From Marmoricola sp. (GTDB lineage Bacteria; Actinomycetota; Actinomycetes; Propionibacteriales; Nocardioidaceae): a DNA stretch of 58,444 bases. The notes beneath the pieces were generated by a model that did not search any database, was not told the origin of the DNA, and saw nothing but the letters and a program-made list of their open reading frames with translations. Below, in pieces: positions 52,119 through 58,444 of this stretch. Where the stretch lies: contig NZ_JAOPXP010000115.1 of NCBI RefSeq assembly GCF_025965085.1, positions 1 to 58,444 on the forward strand, written 5' to 3'. A program made the translations under genes and the position numbers. Numbering within the stretch: the stretch's first letter is position 1; each line of letters begins with the position of its first letter.

Positions 52119-52694
52119 ACTACGAGGGCGGGACGTCGCCAGGCGACCTCGCACCGGATCTCGGTCTGCGCCCAGGTGCTCACCGATGAGCGGGGTCTCG
52201 ACGGCTTCACGATGGAGGAGCTCGCGGAGGCGGCGAACGTCTCGCGCCGGACGCTGTTCAACTACTTCCCCGGCAAGATCGACGCCGTGCTGGGCGACCC
52301 GCCCCGGCTCTCGCAGGAGGCACTGGCCCGGTTCCGCGCGCGGGGCACGGGGAGCAACCTCGTCCACGACCTGCGGGAGCTGGCCAACGAGCTGCTCGAC
52401 GACCCGAAGCTCGGCCGCGAGGACGTCGTCCGCGGACGCCGCGTGCTGCTCGGCAACCCCAGGCTCCTGGCCGCCGCGCACGACCGCTTCCTGGTGCTGA
52501 CCGGACACATCGTCGAGGAGATCCGCAACCGCGAGGGCGACGCCTTCGACGCCGGTCGCGCACAGGTGGCGATCCGGCTGCTGTGCGCCCTGTTCGACGC
52601 AGCCCTCGACAGCTACCTGGCAGATCCCGACGAACGACCCCTCGCCGACGCGTACGACGACGTGCTGCGTGCGGCCCGACAGCTTCTCGTCTGA
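52083..52694 (+). CDS. TetR-family transcriptional regulator
   Basis: 203 aa. Helix-turn-helix: GLDGFTMEELAEAANVSRRTLFNYFPGK (recognition helix at about residues 45-64); the C-terminal helical ligand domain is variable. ATG 52083 lies inside the operator palindrome; a GTG at 52104 is the alternative, and neither has a ribosome site. Located 75 bases upstream of and on the same strand as an MMPL exporter, which it presumably represses together with itself. Ligand unknown. Confidence 0.9.
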   Translation: MSAKLHYVSESATTRAGRRQATSHRISVCAQVLTDERGLDGFTMEELAEAANVSRRTLFNYFPGKIDAVLGDPPRLSQEALARFRARGTGSNLVHDLRELANELLDDPKLGREDVVRGRRVLLGNPRLLAAAHDRFLVLTGHIVEEIRNREGDAFDAGRAQVAIRLLCALFDAALDSYLADPDERPLADAYDDVLRAARQLLV

Positions 52695-52769
52695 TCCTTC
52701 GACCGACCCCGCTCCCTCCCGGCTCCTCCCCATCCGCCGACCCGGCGTACCACCCACTGGAGATCAACC

Positions 52770-55100
52770 ATGGCCACCCTGCTCTACCGACTCGGCAAGA
52801 CCGCCTACCGGAGGTGGCCCTTCTTCCTCGCGGGCTGGCTGATCGCCATGATCGCCGTCGGCACCGTCGCCGGAACCCTGTCGAAGCCGATGAGCGACGC
52901 GTTCTCCATCCCGGGCATTCCCTCGGAGAAGGCCGCCGACCTGCAGTCCCAGCTCTTCCCCGGAGCCACCGACGCGTTCGACCAGGCCACGGTGAAGGTC
53001 GTCGTCGCCGCACCGCAGGGCCAGAAGCTCGCCGACCCGCAGTACAAGAGGGCCGTCGATGCGCTCGTGGCCGACCTGGCCAAGCTGCCCCAGATGCCCG
53101 ACGGGAGCGATCCGACCAGGCCCGCGCCGGCGAACCCGGTCGAGATCGCGCCGAAGCAGCTCGACCAGTTCGTCGGCGCCGCCAGGAGCTCCGGCGGCGA
53201 CGTCGCCATCGCCAGGGCCAACGCGCAGGCGCTCTCCCCCTTGTCGGCTGACGGCCGCGTGGGCACCATCACGTGGGACTTCGACGTCGACACGGTGGCC
53301 GACGTGGAGCCGTCCACGATCGCGGCCCTGACCGACACCATGGCCGACGCCCGCAGCCATGGCCTGGTCGTCGAGGCCAACGGCTCCGGCACCACCGGAC
53401 AGCCCGCGCTCGGTGGCAAGTCGGAGCTGATCGGCATCGCGGTCGCCGTCCTCGTCCTGATCCTCACGTTCGGCTCCCTGGTCGCCGCGGGCCTGCCGGT
53501 GCTGACCGCGCTCTTCGGCGTCGGCCTTGGCCTCACCGGCATCACCGCGCTGACCGCGTTCATGGACATCGGCTCCACCACGCCGACGCTGGCCACGATG
53601 ATCGGACTGGCGGTGGGCATCGACTACGCCCTCTTCATCCTGGCCCGCTACCGCAACGAGCTCGAGCACACCGACGACCGCGCGGAGGCGGCCGGCATCG
53701 CTGTCGGCACCGCCGGTTCCGCCGTGGTGTTCGCCGGCCTGACCGTGCTGATCGCCCTCTCCGCGCTGTCCGTGGTCAGGATCCCGTTCCTCACCACGAT
53801 GGGTCTCGCCGCAGCAGGAACGGTCTTCATCGCGGTGCTCGTGGCCCTGACCCTGCTGCCGGCCGTCCTCGGCCTGCTGAGGTCGAAGGCCTTCGGAGGC
53901 CGTGTACGCCGTGCCCACCCCAAGCGTGACGAGAGCGGCAGGCTGCTCAACAACGGCGTCCGATGGGCGCGGGTCCTCGGGCGTCGACCGGTCGCCGTGG
54001 TGCTGCTGGTGGTCGTGGCTCTGGGCTCGCTGGCGATCCCGCTGAAGGACCTGCACCTCGCCTTCCCGTCGGACAGCACCGCGTCCCCCCAGACCACCCA
54101 GCGCAAGGCCTCCGACCTCGGCGCTGCGGCGTTCGGCCCGGGTCGCGACGCGCCCCTGCTGGTCGTCGTCGACGGTCGCGGGCTCCGCTCACCCGAGGAG
54201 CGCACCAAGGCCTACGACGAGGTCGTGGCCTGGGCCGGCGGCCAGGAGGGCGTCGCCAACGCCCAGGTCGTGGCGCAGAACGAGCAGGGCACCGGTGCCC
54301 AGGTCCTGGTCACGCCGAAGTACGGCTCCGACGACACCCGCACCGAGGACCTGCTGAAGGCCCTGCGCGACGGCCAGTCGGGCATCGAGGCCAGGACCGG
54401 GACGACGACCGGGGTCACCGGGCTGACCGCCATCACCACGGACGTCTCCGAGCGGCTCAGCGGCGCGCTGCCGGTCTACCTGATGGTGGTCATCGGGCTC
54501 GCGTTCCTGCTGCTGATGCTGGTCTTCCGCTCGCTCCTGGTGCCGCTGACCGCGACGTTCGGCTTCCTGCTCTCAGTGCTCGCCACCCTGGGCGCCACCG
54601 TCGCGGTCTTCCAGGAGGGTGCCTTCGGCCTGATGGAGGGCCAGCCGATCGTGAGCTTCATGCCCATCTTCCTGATCGGCCTGGTCTTCGGCCTCGCCAT
54701 GGACTACCAGGTCTTCCTGGTCACCCGGATGCGGGAGGCCCACGTGCACGGTTCCTCGACCCGCGAAGCGGTCGTCGACGGCTTCCGCAACAGCGCCCGG
54801 GTGGTGGCTGCCGCCGCGGTGATCATGATCTCGGTGTTCGCGGCGTTCATCCTCATCGACGAGCCGATCATCAAGTCGATGGGCTTCGCCCTGGCGATCG
54901 CCGTCTTCTTCGACGCGTTCGTGGTGCGGATGGCGCTGATCCCGGCGCTGATGTACCTCCTCGGCGAGAAGGCGTGGTACCTGCCGAAGTGGCTCGACCG
55001 GGTGCTGCCGAACGTCGACGTCGAGGGCGAGCAGCTCGAGCGCCCGCACCTGCGTCAGGCCGAGACCGGGCGGGCCGGCGACGAGCTCGTCAACGCCTGA
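52770..55100 (+). CDS. MMPL/RND-family membrane transporter
   Basis: 776 aa with two repeats, each one helix, an extracytoplasmic domain and five helices. Proton-relay motifs GLAVGIDYALFILARYRNE (first half, near residue 285) and GLVFGLAMDYQVFLVTRMRE (second half, near residue 642) are intact. These pumps export lipids, glycolipids or drugs using the proton gradient. The ATG follows GGAG 7-9 bases upstream. Probably cotranscribed with tetR. Its 3' end overlaps the convergent peptidase by 11 bases. Substrate unknown. Confidence 0.92.
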   Translation: MATLLYRLGKTAYRRWPFFLAGWLIAMIAVGTVAGTLSKPMSDAFSIPGIPSEKAADLQSQLFPGATDAFDQATVKVVVAAPQGQKLADPQYKRAVDALVADLAKLPQMPDGSDPTRPAPANPVEIAPKQLDQFVGAARSSGGDVAIARANAQALSPLSADGRVGTITWDFDVDTVADVEPSTIAALTDTMADARSHGLVVEANGSGTTGQPALGGKSELIGIAVAVLVLILTFGSLVAAGLPVLTALFGVGLGLTGITALTAFMDIGSTTPTLATMIGLAVGIDYALFILARYRNELEHTDDRAEAAGIAVGTAGSAVVFAGLTVLIALSALSVVRIPFLTTMGLAAAGTVFIAVLVALTLLPAVLGLLRSKAFGGRVRRAHPKRDESGRLLNNGVRWARVLGRRPVAVVLLVVVALGSLAIPLKDLHLAFPSDSTASPQTTQRKASDLGAAAFGPGRDAPLLVVVDGRGLRSPEERTKAYDEVVAWAGGQEGVANAQVVAQNEQGTGAQVLVTPKYGSDDTRTEDLLKALRDGQSGIEARTGTTTGVTGLTAITTDVSERLSGALPVYLMVVIGLAFLLLMLVFRSLLVPLTATFGFLLSVLATLGATVAVFQEGAFGLMEGQPIVSFMPIFLIGLVFGLAMDYQVFLVTRMREAHVHGSSTREAVVDGFRNSARVVAAAAVIMISVFAAFILIDEPIIKSMGFALAIAVFFDAFVVRMALIPALMYLLGEKAWYLPKWLDRVLPNVDVEGEQLERPHLRQAETGRAGDELVNA

Positions 55101-57063
55101 GGTTCTCCACCTCGAGGACCGGGATCTCCTCCTCGGCCGGGAGCTCGAAACCGAGCACCTGGGCGTAGAAGGAGAGCTCGGCCTCGAGCGAGTCCTTGAT
55201 GTTCTCCGCCTTGCGGAAACCGTGCTGCTCCCCGTCGTACAGCCGGTAGGCGACGGGCAGGCCCTTCTCCCGGAGCGCCGCCACGATCATCTCCGACTGC
55301 GCCGGCGGCACCACCCGGTCCTCGGCTCCCTGGAGCACGACCAGCGGCGAGGACAGCGAGTCCAGGTGGGTCAGCGGTGAGCGTTCGGTGTAGGTGGCGC
55401 GGCCCTCGGGATACGGCGCGATCAGCCCGTCGAGGTAGCGGGACTCGAACTTGTGGGTCTCCAGCGCCAGCGCCTCCACGTCGGCGACACCGAAGTAGTC
55501 AGCACCGGCGGCGAACACCTCAGAGACCGCCAGCGCCATCAGCACGGTGAAGCCGCCGGCGGAGCCGCCGCGGATGACAGCTCGCGCGGGGTCGATCCAG
55601 CCCCGCTCCCCCAGCCAGCGCACCACGGCCACGCAGTCCTCGACGTCGACGATGCCCCACTCACCCTGAAGCCGGTTGCGGTACGCGCGGCCGTAGCCCG
55701 TTGACCCGCCGTAGTCCACGTCCACGACGGCGAACCCGCGGCTCGTCCAGAACTGCTGGGCCAAGGACAGCGTGGTCACCGCGTTCGAGGTCGGTCCCCC
55801 GTGGATGAGCACGATCAGCGGCGGCAGCTCGCCCTCGGCAAGCCGGGCCGTCGGGTTGGTGGGCCGGTAGAAGTTGGCGTACGTCGGCCGGCCGCTGCTG
55901 CCTGGGAACTCGATGTGCTCGGGCTCGGAGAACCACTCGCGCCCGATGCCCAGCTCCCGCTCGGGGCTCAGCGTCTCGGTCTCGACGGCCCCGACGTCCC
56001 CGACGTCGTCGGCGATCTCGAAGCGCCGGACAGCGGCCTCCTCCGTGGGGGACGAACCAACCAGCACGACCGTGTTCCCCGAGGCAGCCATGTCATCGAC
56101 GCAGGTGCTGCCGACGTCGAGGGTGCGCAGGCTGCCGTCGCGCTCGAGCAGATGCACGGTGTCGGTGCCCTCGTGCAGGACCGCGACGACTACGCGACCG
56201 TCCGCGAGGAAGGCGTAGCGCCGGGGGCCGAAGACCCACTTCGGCCTCCCCACGTCACCCACCTGGTGGACCATCCGCTCGACCCCGGACTCGGCCGTCC
56301 AGCGGTAGAGCGACCACCAGTCGTCCCGGTCCGAGCAGAACCACAGCGAGCCGTCGGGGGCCCACTGGGGCTGGCAGATCCCCTCGGGGGCCTGGTCCAC
56401 CCCTCCCGCGACGGTCGCCACGCCCATGCCGGTCTGCACCTTCAAGGTCGAGTCGTCCCACGGCATCGCCGGGTGGTCCCACTCCAGCCACGCCAGCGAC
56501 AGACCGTCGGGAGACCAGCGCGGGTCGGAGACGAAGTCGGGCCCGGCCACCACCGTGTCCTGTTGGTGCTCGGAGTCGAGTACGACGACCTCGTTCACCA
56601 CGTCGACCGCACCGCGCGAGCCCACCGGGTGCGTCTCGCGCACCAAGGCGACCCGCCCGTCGAGCGGGTGCACGTCGCCGTCGGCCCAGCGCACGGACTC
56701 GCCCTCGGCAGGCGCGGGGGTCACCTCGACGGGGCCACCACCGCGATCGATCCTGCGCAGTCGCTGGTCGGCCCACTCGACGTACCAGACGACGCCCTTG
56801 TCGACCCACCACGCGCCACCGCCGTACTCGTGGACCTGGGTGCGGGCGTCGGCCCCCGGCGGCAGGACGTCGGTCGGCTCACCACCGGGCTCCAGGCGGA
56901 CGATCTGGGTGCGTCCACCCTCGTGGGGCCGCATCTCCGACCAGTAGACGACGTCGCCGTCGAGTGCCACCGCACCGATCCTGGTGGCCTGCTGGACCAC
57001 GAGGCCGGCCGTGATCGGGGTGGGCCATGATCCTGCAGGAATCCGCAGTCGCTGCTCGCTCAT
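55090..57063 (-). CDS. S9-family prolyl oligopeptidase-like serine peptidase
   Basis: 657 aa. N-terminal beta-propeller-like region (repeats such as DPRWSPDGLSLAWLEWDHP and QPQWAPDGSLWFCSDRDDW) and a C-terminal alpha/beta hydrolase domain: oxyanion region VLIHGGPTS, nucleophile in RGGSAGGFTVL (near residue 508), Asp in LQGAEDRVVPP and His in DGEQHGFRK. Cytoplasmic dipeptidyl- or acylaminoacyl-peptidase-like. The ATG at 57063 overlaps the SRPBCC stop as ATGA; a longer open frame is the SRPBCC gene in another frame. Confidence 0.92.
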   Translation of the reverse strand: MSEQRLRIPAGSWPTPITAGLVVQQATRIGAVALDGDVVYWSEMRPHEGGRTQIVRLEPGGEPTDVLPPGADARTQVHEYGGGAWWVDKGVVWYVEWADQRLRRIDRGGGPVEVTPAPAEGESVRWADGDVHPLDGRVALVRETHPVGSRGAVDVVNEVVVLDSEHQQDTVVAGPDFVSDPRWSPDGLSLAWLEWDHPAMPWDDSTLKVQTGMGVATVAGGVDQAPEGICQPQWAPDGSLWFCSDRDDWWSLYRWTAESGVERMVHQVGDVGRPKWVFGPRRYAFLADGRVVVAVLHEGTDTVHLLERDGSLRTLDVGSTCVDDMAASGNTVVLVGSSPTEEAAVRRFEIADDVGDVGAVETETLSPERELGIGREWFSEPEHIEFPGSSGRPTYANFYRPTNPTARLAEGELPPLIVLIHGGPTSNAVTTLSLAQQFWTSRGFAVVDVDYGGSTGYGRAYRNRLQGEWGIVDVEDCVAVVRWLGERGWIDPARAVIRGGSAGGFTVLMALAVSEVFAAGADYFGVADVEALALETHKFESRYLDGLIAPYPEGRATYTERSPLTHLDSLSSPLVVLQGAEDRVVPPAQSEMIVAALREKGLPVAYRLYDGEQHGFRKAENIKDSLEAELSFYAQVLGFELPAEEEIPVLEVENLRR

Positions 57064-57563
57064 GGCCCCGAGTGTGGCAAGCCAGCCCGGTGTGGCACCG
57101 CGCGCCCCTCCACCAGGTCGGCCAGCCTGGCCAGCGCCTGCTGCCAGCCCAGCTCGTTGTCGGCGGCCGGCACACTCGGCGGCAGACCCTCGTGGACGGC
57201 CTCCAGCCGGGTGCCCCCATCCTCGTCCCTCAGCGTCAGGGTGATGGTCATGGGAACGGCCAGGGAGTCGTCGTCGGACTCGAACTCGTCGACCTCGACG
57301 ACCAGTTCGTCGGGCACCAGGCGCACGTAGTGCCCGTGATAGGTGTCGGTCCTCCCCGTCGTCTTGCCGACCCCTGGCCCGTCGTACGTCAGGGAGATGC
57401 GGAGGCGACCGCCCTCCCGGGCCTCGTGCTCGTGCACGACGATGCTCATCCCATCCGGGACCTTCCACCTGGCGATGTCCTCGGCGTCGACCAGCGCACG
57501 ATAGACGGCGCTGCGCGAGGCGTCGTAGTGGCGCGTGACACGGGTGGTGTGGGTGTCCACCAC
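57060..57563 (-). CDS. SRPBCC (AHSA1-like) domain protein
   Basis: 167 aa, one START/Bet v1-like domain: TRHYDASRSAVYRALVDAEDIARWKVPDGM at the N terminus (helix-grip entry) and the final helix GWQQALARLADLV. Such proteins bind hydrophobic ligands or Hsp90-type partners; no specific function can be given. Starts at one of two adjacent GTG codons (57563 or 57560), with no clear ribosome site. Coupled to the S9 peptidase by ATGA. Confidence 0.85.
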   Translation of the reverse strand: MVDTHTTRVTRHYDASRSAVYRALVDAEDIARWKVPDGMSIVVHEHEAREGGRLRISLTYDGPGVGKTTGRTDTYHGHYVRLVPDELVVEVDEFESDDDSLAVPMTITLTLRDEDGGTRLEAVHEGLPPSVPAADNELGWQQALARLADLVEGRAVPHRAGLPHSGP

Positions 57564-57700
57564 CCTGTTCTAGCAGGCTGGGCAGCGGGCACACGCGCAG
57601 GCGGTCCCAGATTCCGTTGGCTCGACCCCTGGGACCTGAGAGCTGGAAATCCGCTCGGGAACCCTGCTCCTGATGACGTCAGTTCCCGCCTGCGGCGGTC

Positions 57701-58060
57701 CTATGCGTCCTGTGGGGCGGCCTTCTGGTTGGCCTCGTCCACCATGCGGGCAGCGATCTCGCGGATCTTGACGTTGGTATGCGACGAAGTGGTGACCAGG
57801 TGCGCGAAGGCCGCCTGGGCGGACAGGCCCCGCTCGGCCATGATGATGCCGGTCGCCTGCCCGATGACCGTCCGCGTCCGCAGCGCCTCCTTCAGGGTGT
57901 CGATCTCCTCCCTGGCGAGGACGAGTGCCTGAGCCGACTCCTCGGCATCGAACTGCTCGTCACCGACCTGTGCGATGGCGTCCAGGATCTCGTCGAGCGA
58001 GGGAGCTGTCGTCGTGTCGTTCGCGGGCACGGCTCCCCGCGCGTCGTTCATGGTGTCCAT
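57701..58060 (-). CDS. ANTAR-domain protein (RNA-binding antiterminator)
   Basis: 119 aa from ATG 58060, preceded by GAGGA at 5-6 bases; an ATG at 58072 is an alternative. Residues 1-45 are short and acidic with no GAF or receiver domain. The ANTAR domain covers about residues 50-112: REEIDTLKEALRTRTVIGQA, IIMAERGLSAQAAFAHL and VKIREIAARMVD, with the conserved Ala and aromatic/Thr positions. ANTAR proteins bind paired hairpins in nascent RNA to prevent termination. With no sensor domain it may be controlled by a partner. Confidence 0.88.
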   Translation of the reverse strand: MDTMNDARGAVPANDTTTAPSLDEILDAIAQVGDEQFDAEESAQALVLAREEIDTLKEALRTRTVIGQATGIIMAERGLSAQAAFAHLVTTSSHTNVKIREIAARMVDEANQKAAPQDA

Positions 58061-58403
58061 CAGGGTCCTCATCGAAGTACAGGTGAAGGCTCTAGGTTCA
58101 GGTCCAAGGATATGACGTCCGGAGCCAGGCTCGCCATGGGGTCGAGCCCGGCGGGCGGGTGCCTTCGCCTCCGTGTTCGCGCCGTGGAGGGACGCTGACA
58201 ACCTCCTGGGAGGCCCCGCGACCCATCGGGTGTCTACGCGGCTTTCGCCCGGAGACTGACCCGAGAATCGATCTGCGGGGCATGGTGCCCGTCGGCGTGT
58301 GGGTCTTAACGTGGACGGGTTCACAGTCCCCTCGGCGCCGTCGCGCGGCCGTGCCTCCGATGACCACCGTCGCGGACCGACAGCGTCGAACTCTGGAGGA
58401 GTC
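58061..58403. other. Intergenic region between the divergent ANTAR gene and the last gene
   Basis: 343 bases. Should contain both promoters, but I could not assign -35/-10 boxes reliably. GTGTGG (near 58299) and GGGTTC (near 58318) on the plus strand are loosely like a stress sigma factor promoter. No RNA gene or palindrome longer than 6 bp was noticed. Confidence 0.3.
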
Positions 58404-58444
58404 ATGGACCAATCTCGTATCGACCAGCTGCGCGAAGATCTCCG
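58404..58444 (+). CDS. Start of an unidentified gene, truncated by the window edge
   Basis: ATG 58404 with GGAGGAG 3 bases upstream, a strong ribosome site. Only 13 complete codons are visible (MDQSRIDQLREDL), and the frame runs off the window. Too short to assign a family. Divergent from the ANTAR gene. Confidence 0.6.
   Translation, partial: MDQSRIDQLREDL

Overview
The window is 58.4 kb of very GC-rich DNA from an actinomycete, most likely a Nocardioides-like member of the Nocardioidaceae (inference). Grounds: the coenzyme F420 gene fbiC, an RpfB resuscitation factor, many GTG starts, frequent 1-4 base start/stop overlaps, several promoters whose start codon sits at the predicted transcription start (leaderless mRNA), and a core gene order (pmt, rsmI, tatD, rpfB, ksgA, ispE ... 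pth, rplY, prs, glmU) that I recall from mycobacteria. No insertion sequence, prophage, CRISPR array or rRNA was seen. One tRNA is present.

Layout. 1-2417: 3' part of fbiC. 2448-10694: a D-xylose unit, xylB-xylA-ROK regulator on +, convergent with a second ROK regulator and a one-ATPase-domain sugar ABC transporter on -. 10935-19454 (all -): cytochrome P450, guaA with a hairpin-rich leader, a ChoD-like GMC oxidoreductase coupled to an aldehyde dehydrogenase, a stand-alone LigD-type polymerase domain and cysQ. 19451-35610: a surface glycopolymer cluster with pyruvyl transferase, Wzz-like protein, flippase, CDP-glycerol:polymer transferase, sulfotransferase, a kinase-fold protein, GT2, CDP-alcohol phosphotransferase, a Wzy-Wzz fusion, a WecG/TagA glycosyltransferase, a LamG-like exoprotein and two related glycosidase-like exoproteins.

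35620-39735 (-): glmU-prs-rplY-pth behind tRNA-Gln, whose 5' end has been copied into a 67-bp tandem repeat. 39918-42192: tam and a coupled micro-ORF, divergent from a MarR regulator, then a thioesterase. 42286-48937 (-): rsmI-tatD-rpfB-ksgA-ispE-ABC-F, nearly all start/stop coupled, with an internal promoter and structured leader before rpfB and a 14-bp perfect hairpin inside the first codons of ksgA. 49028-58444: protein mannosyltransferase, a 52-codon membrane microprotein, a phosphatidylcholine synthase-like enzyme, a TetR/MMPL efflux pair with a clear palindromic operator, an S9 peptidase coupled to an SRPBCC protein, an ANTAR protein and the start of one more gene.

How it works together. 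The xyl genes import, isomerise and phosphorylate xylose. The glycopolymer region holds parts for lipid-linked assembly, export, polymerisation with chain-length control, and anionic decoration (phosphoglycerol, sulfate, pyruvate), suggesting a teichoic-acid/exopolysaccharide hybrid. The most unusual items are the Wzy-Wzz fusion, the Wzz-like protein without a Walker A lysine, the two glycosidase-like proteins near the cluster ends, the overlap of tRNA-Gln with the glmU ribosome-binding site, and the ksgA hairpin.
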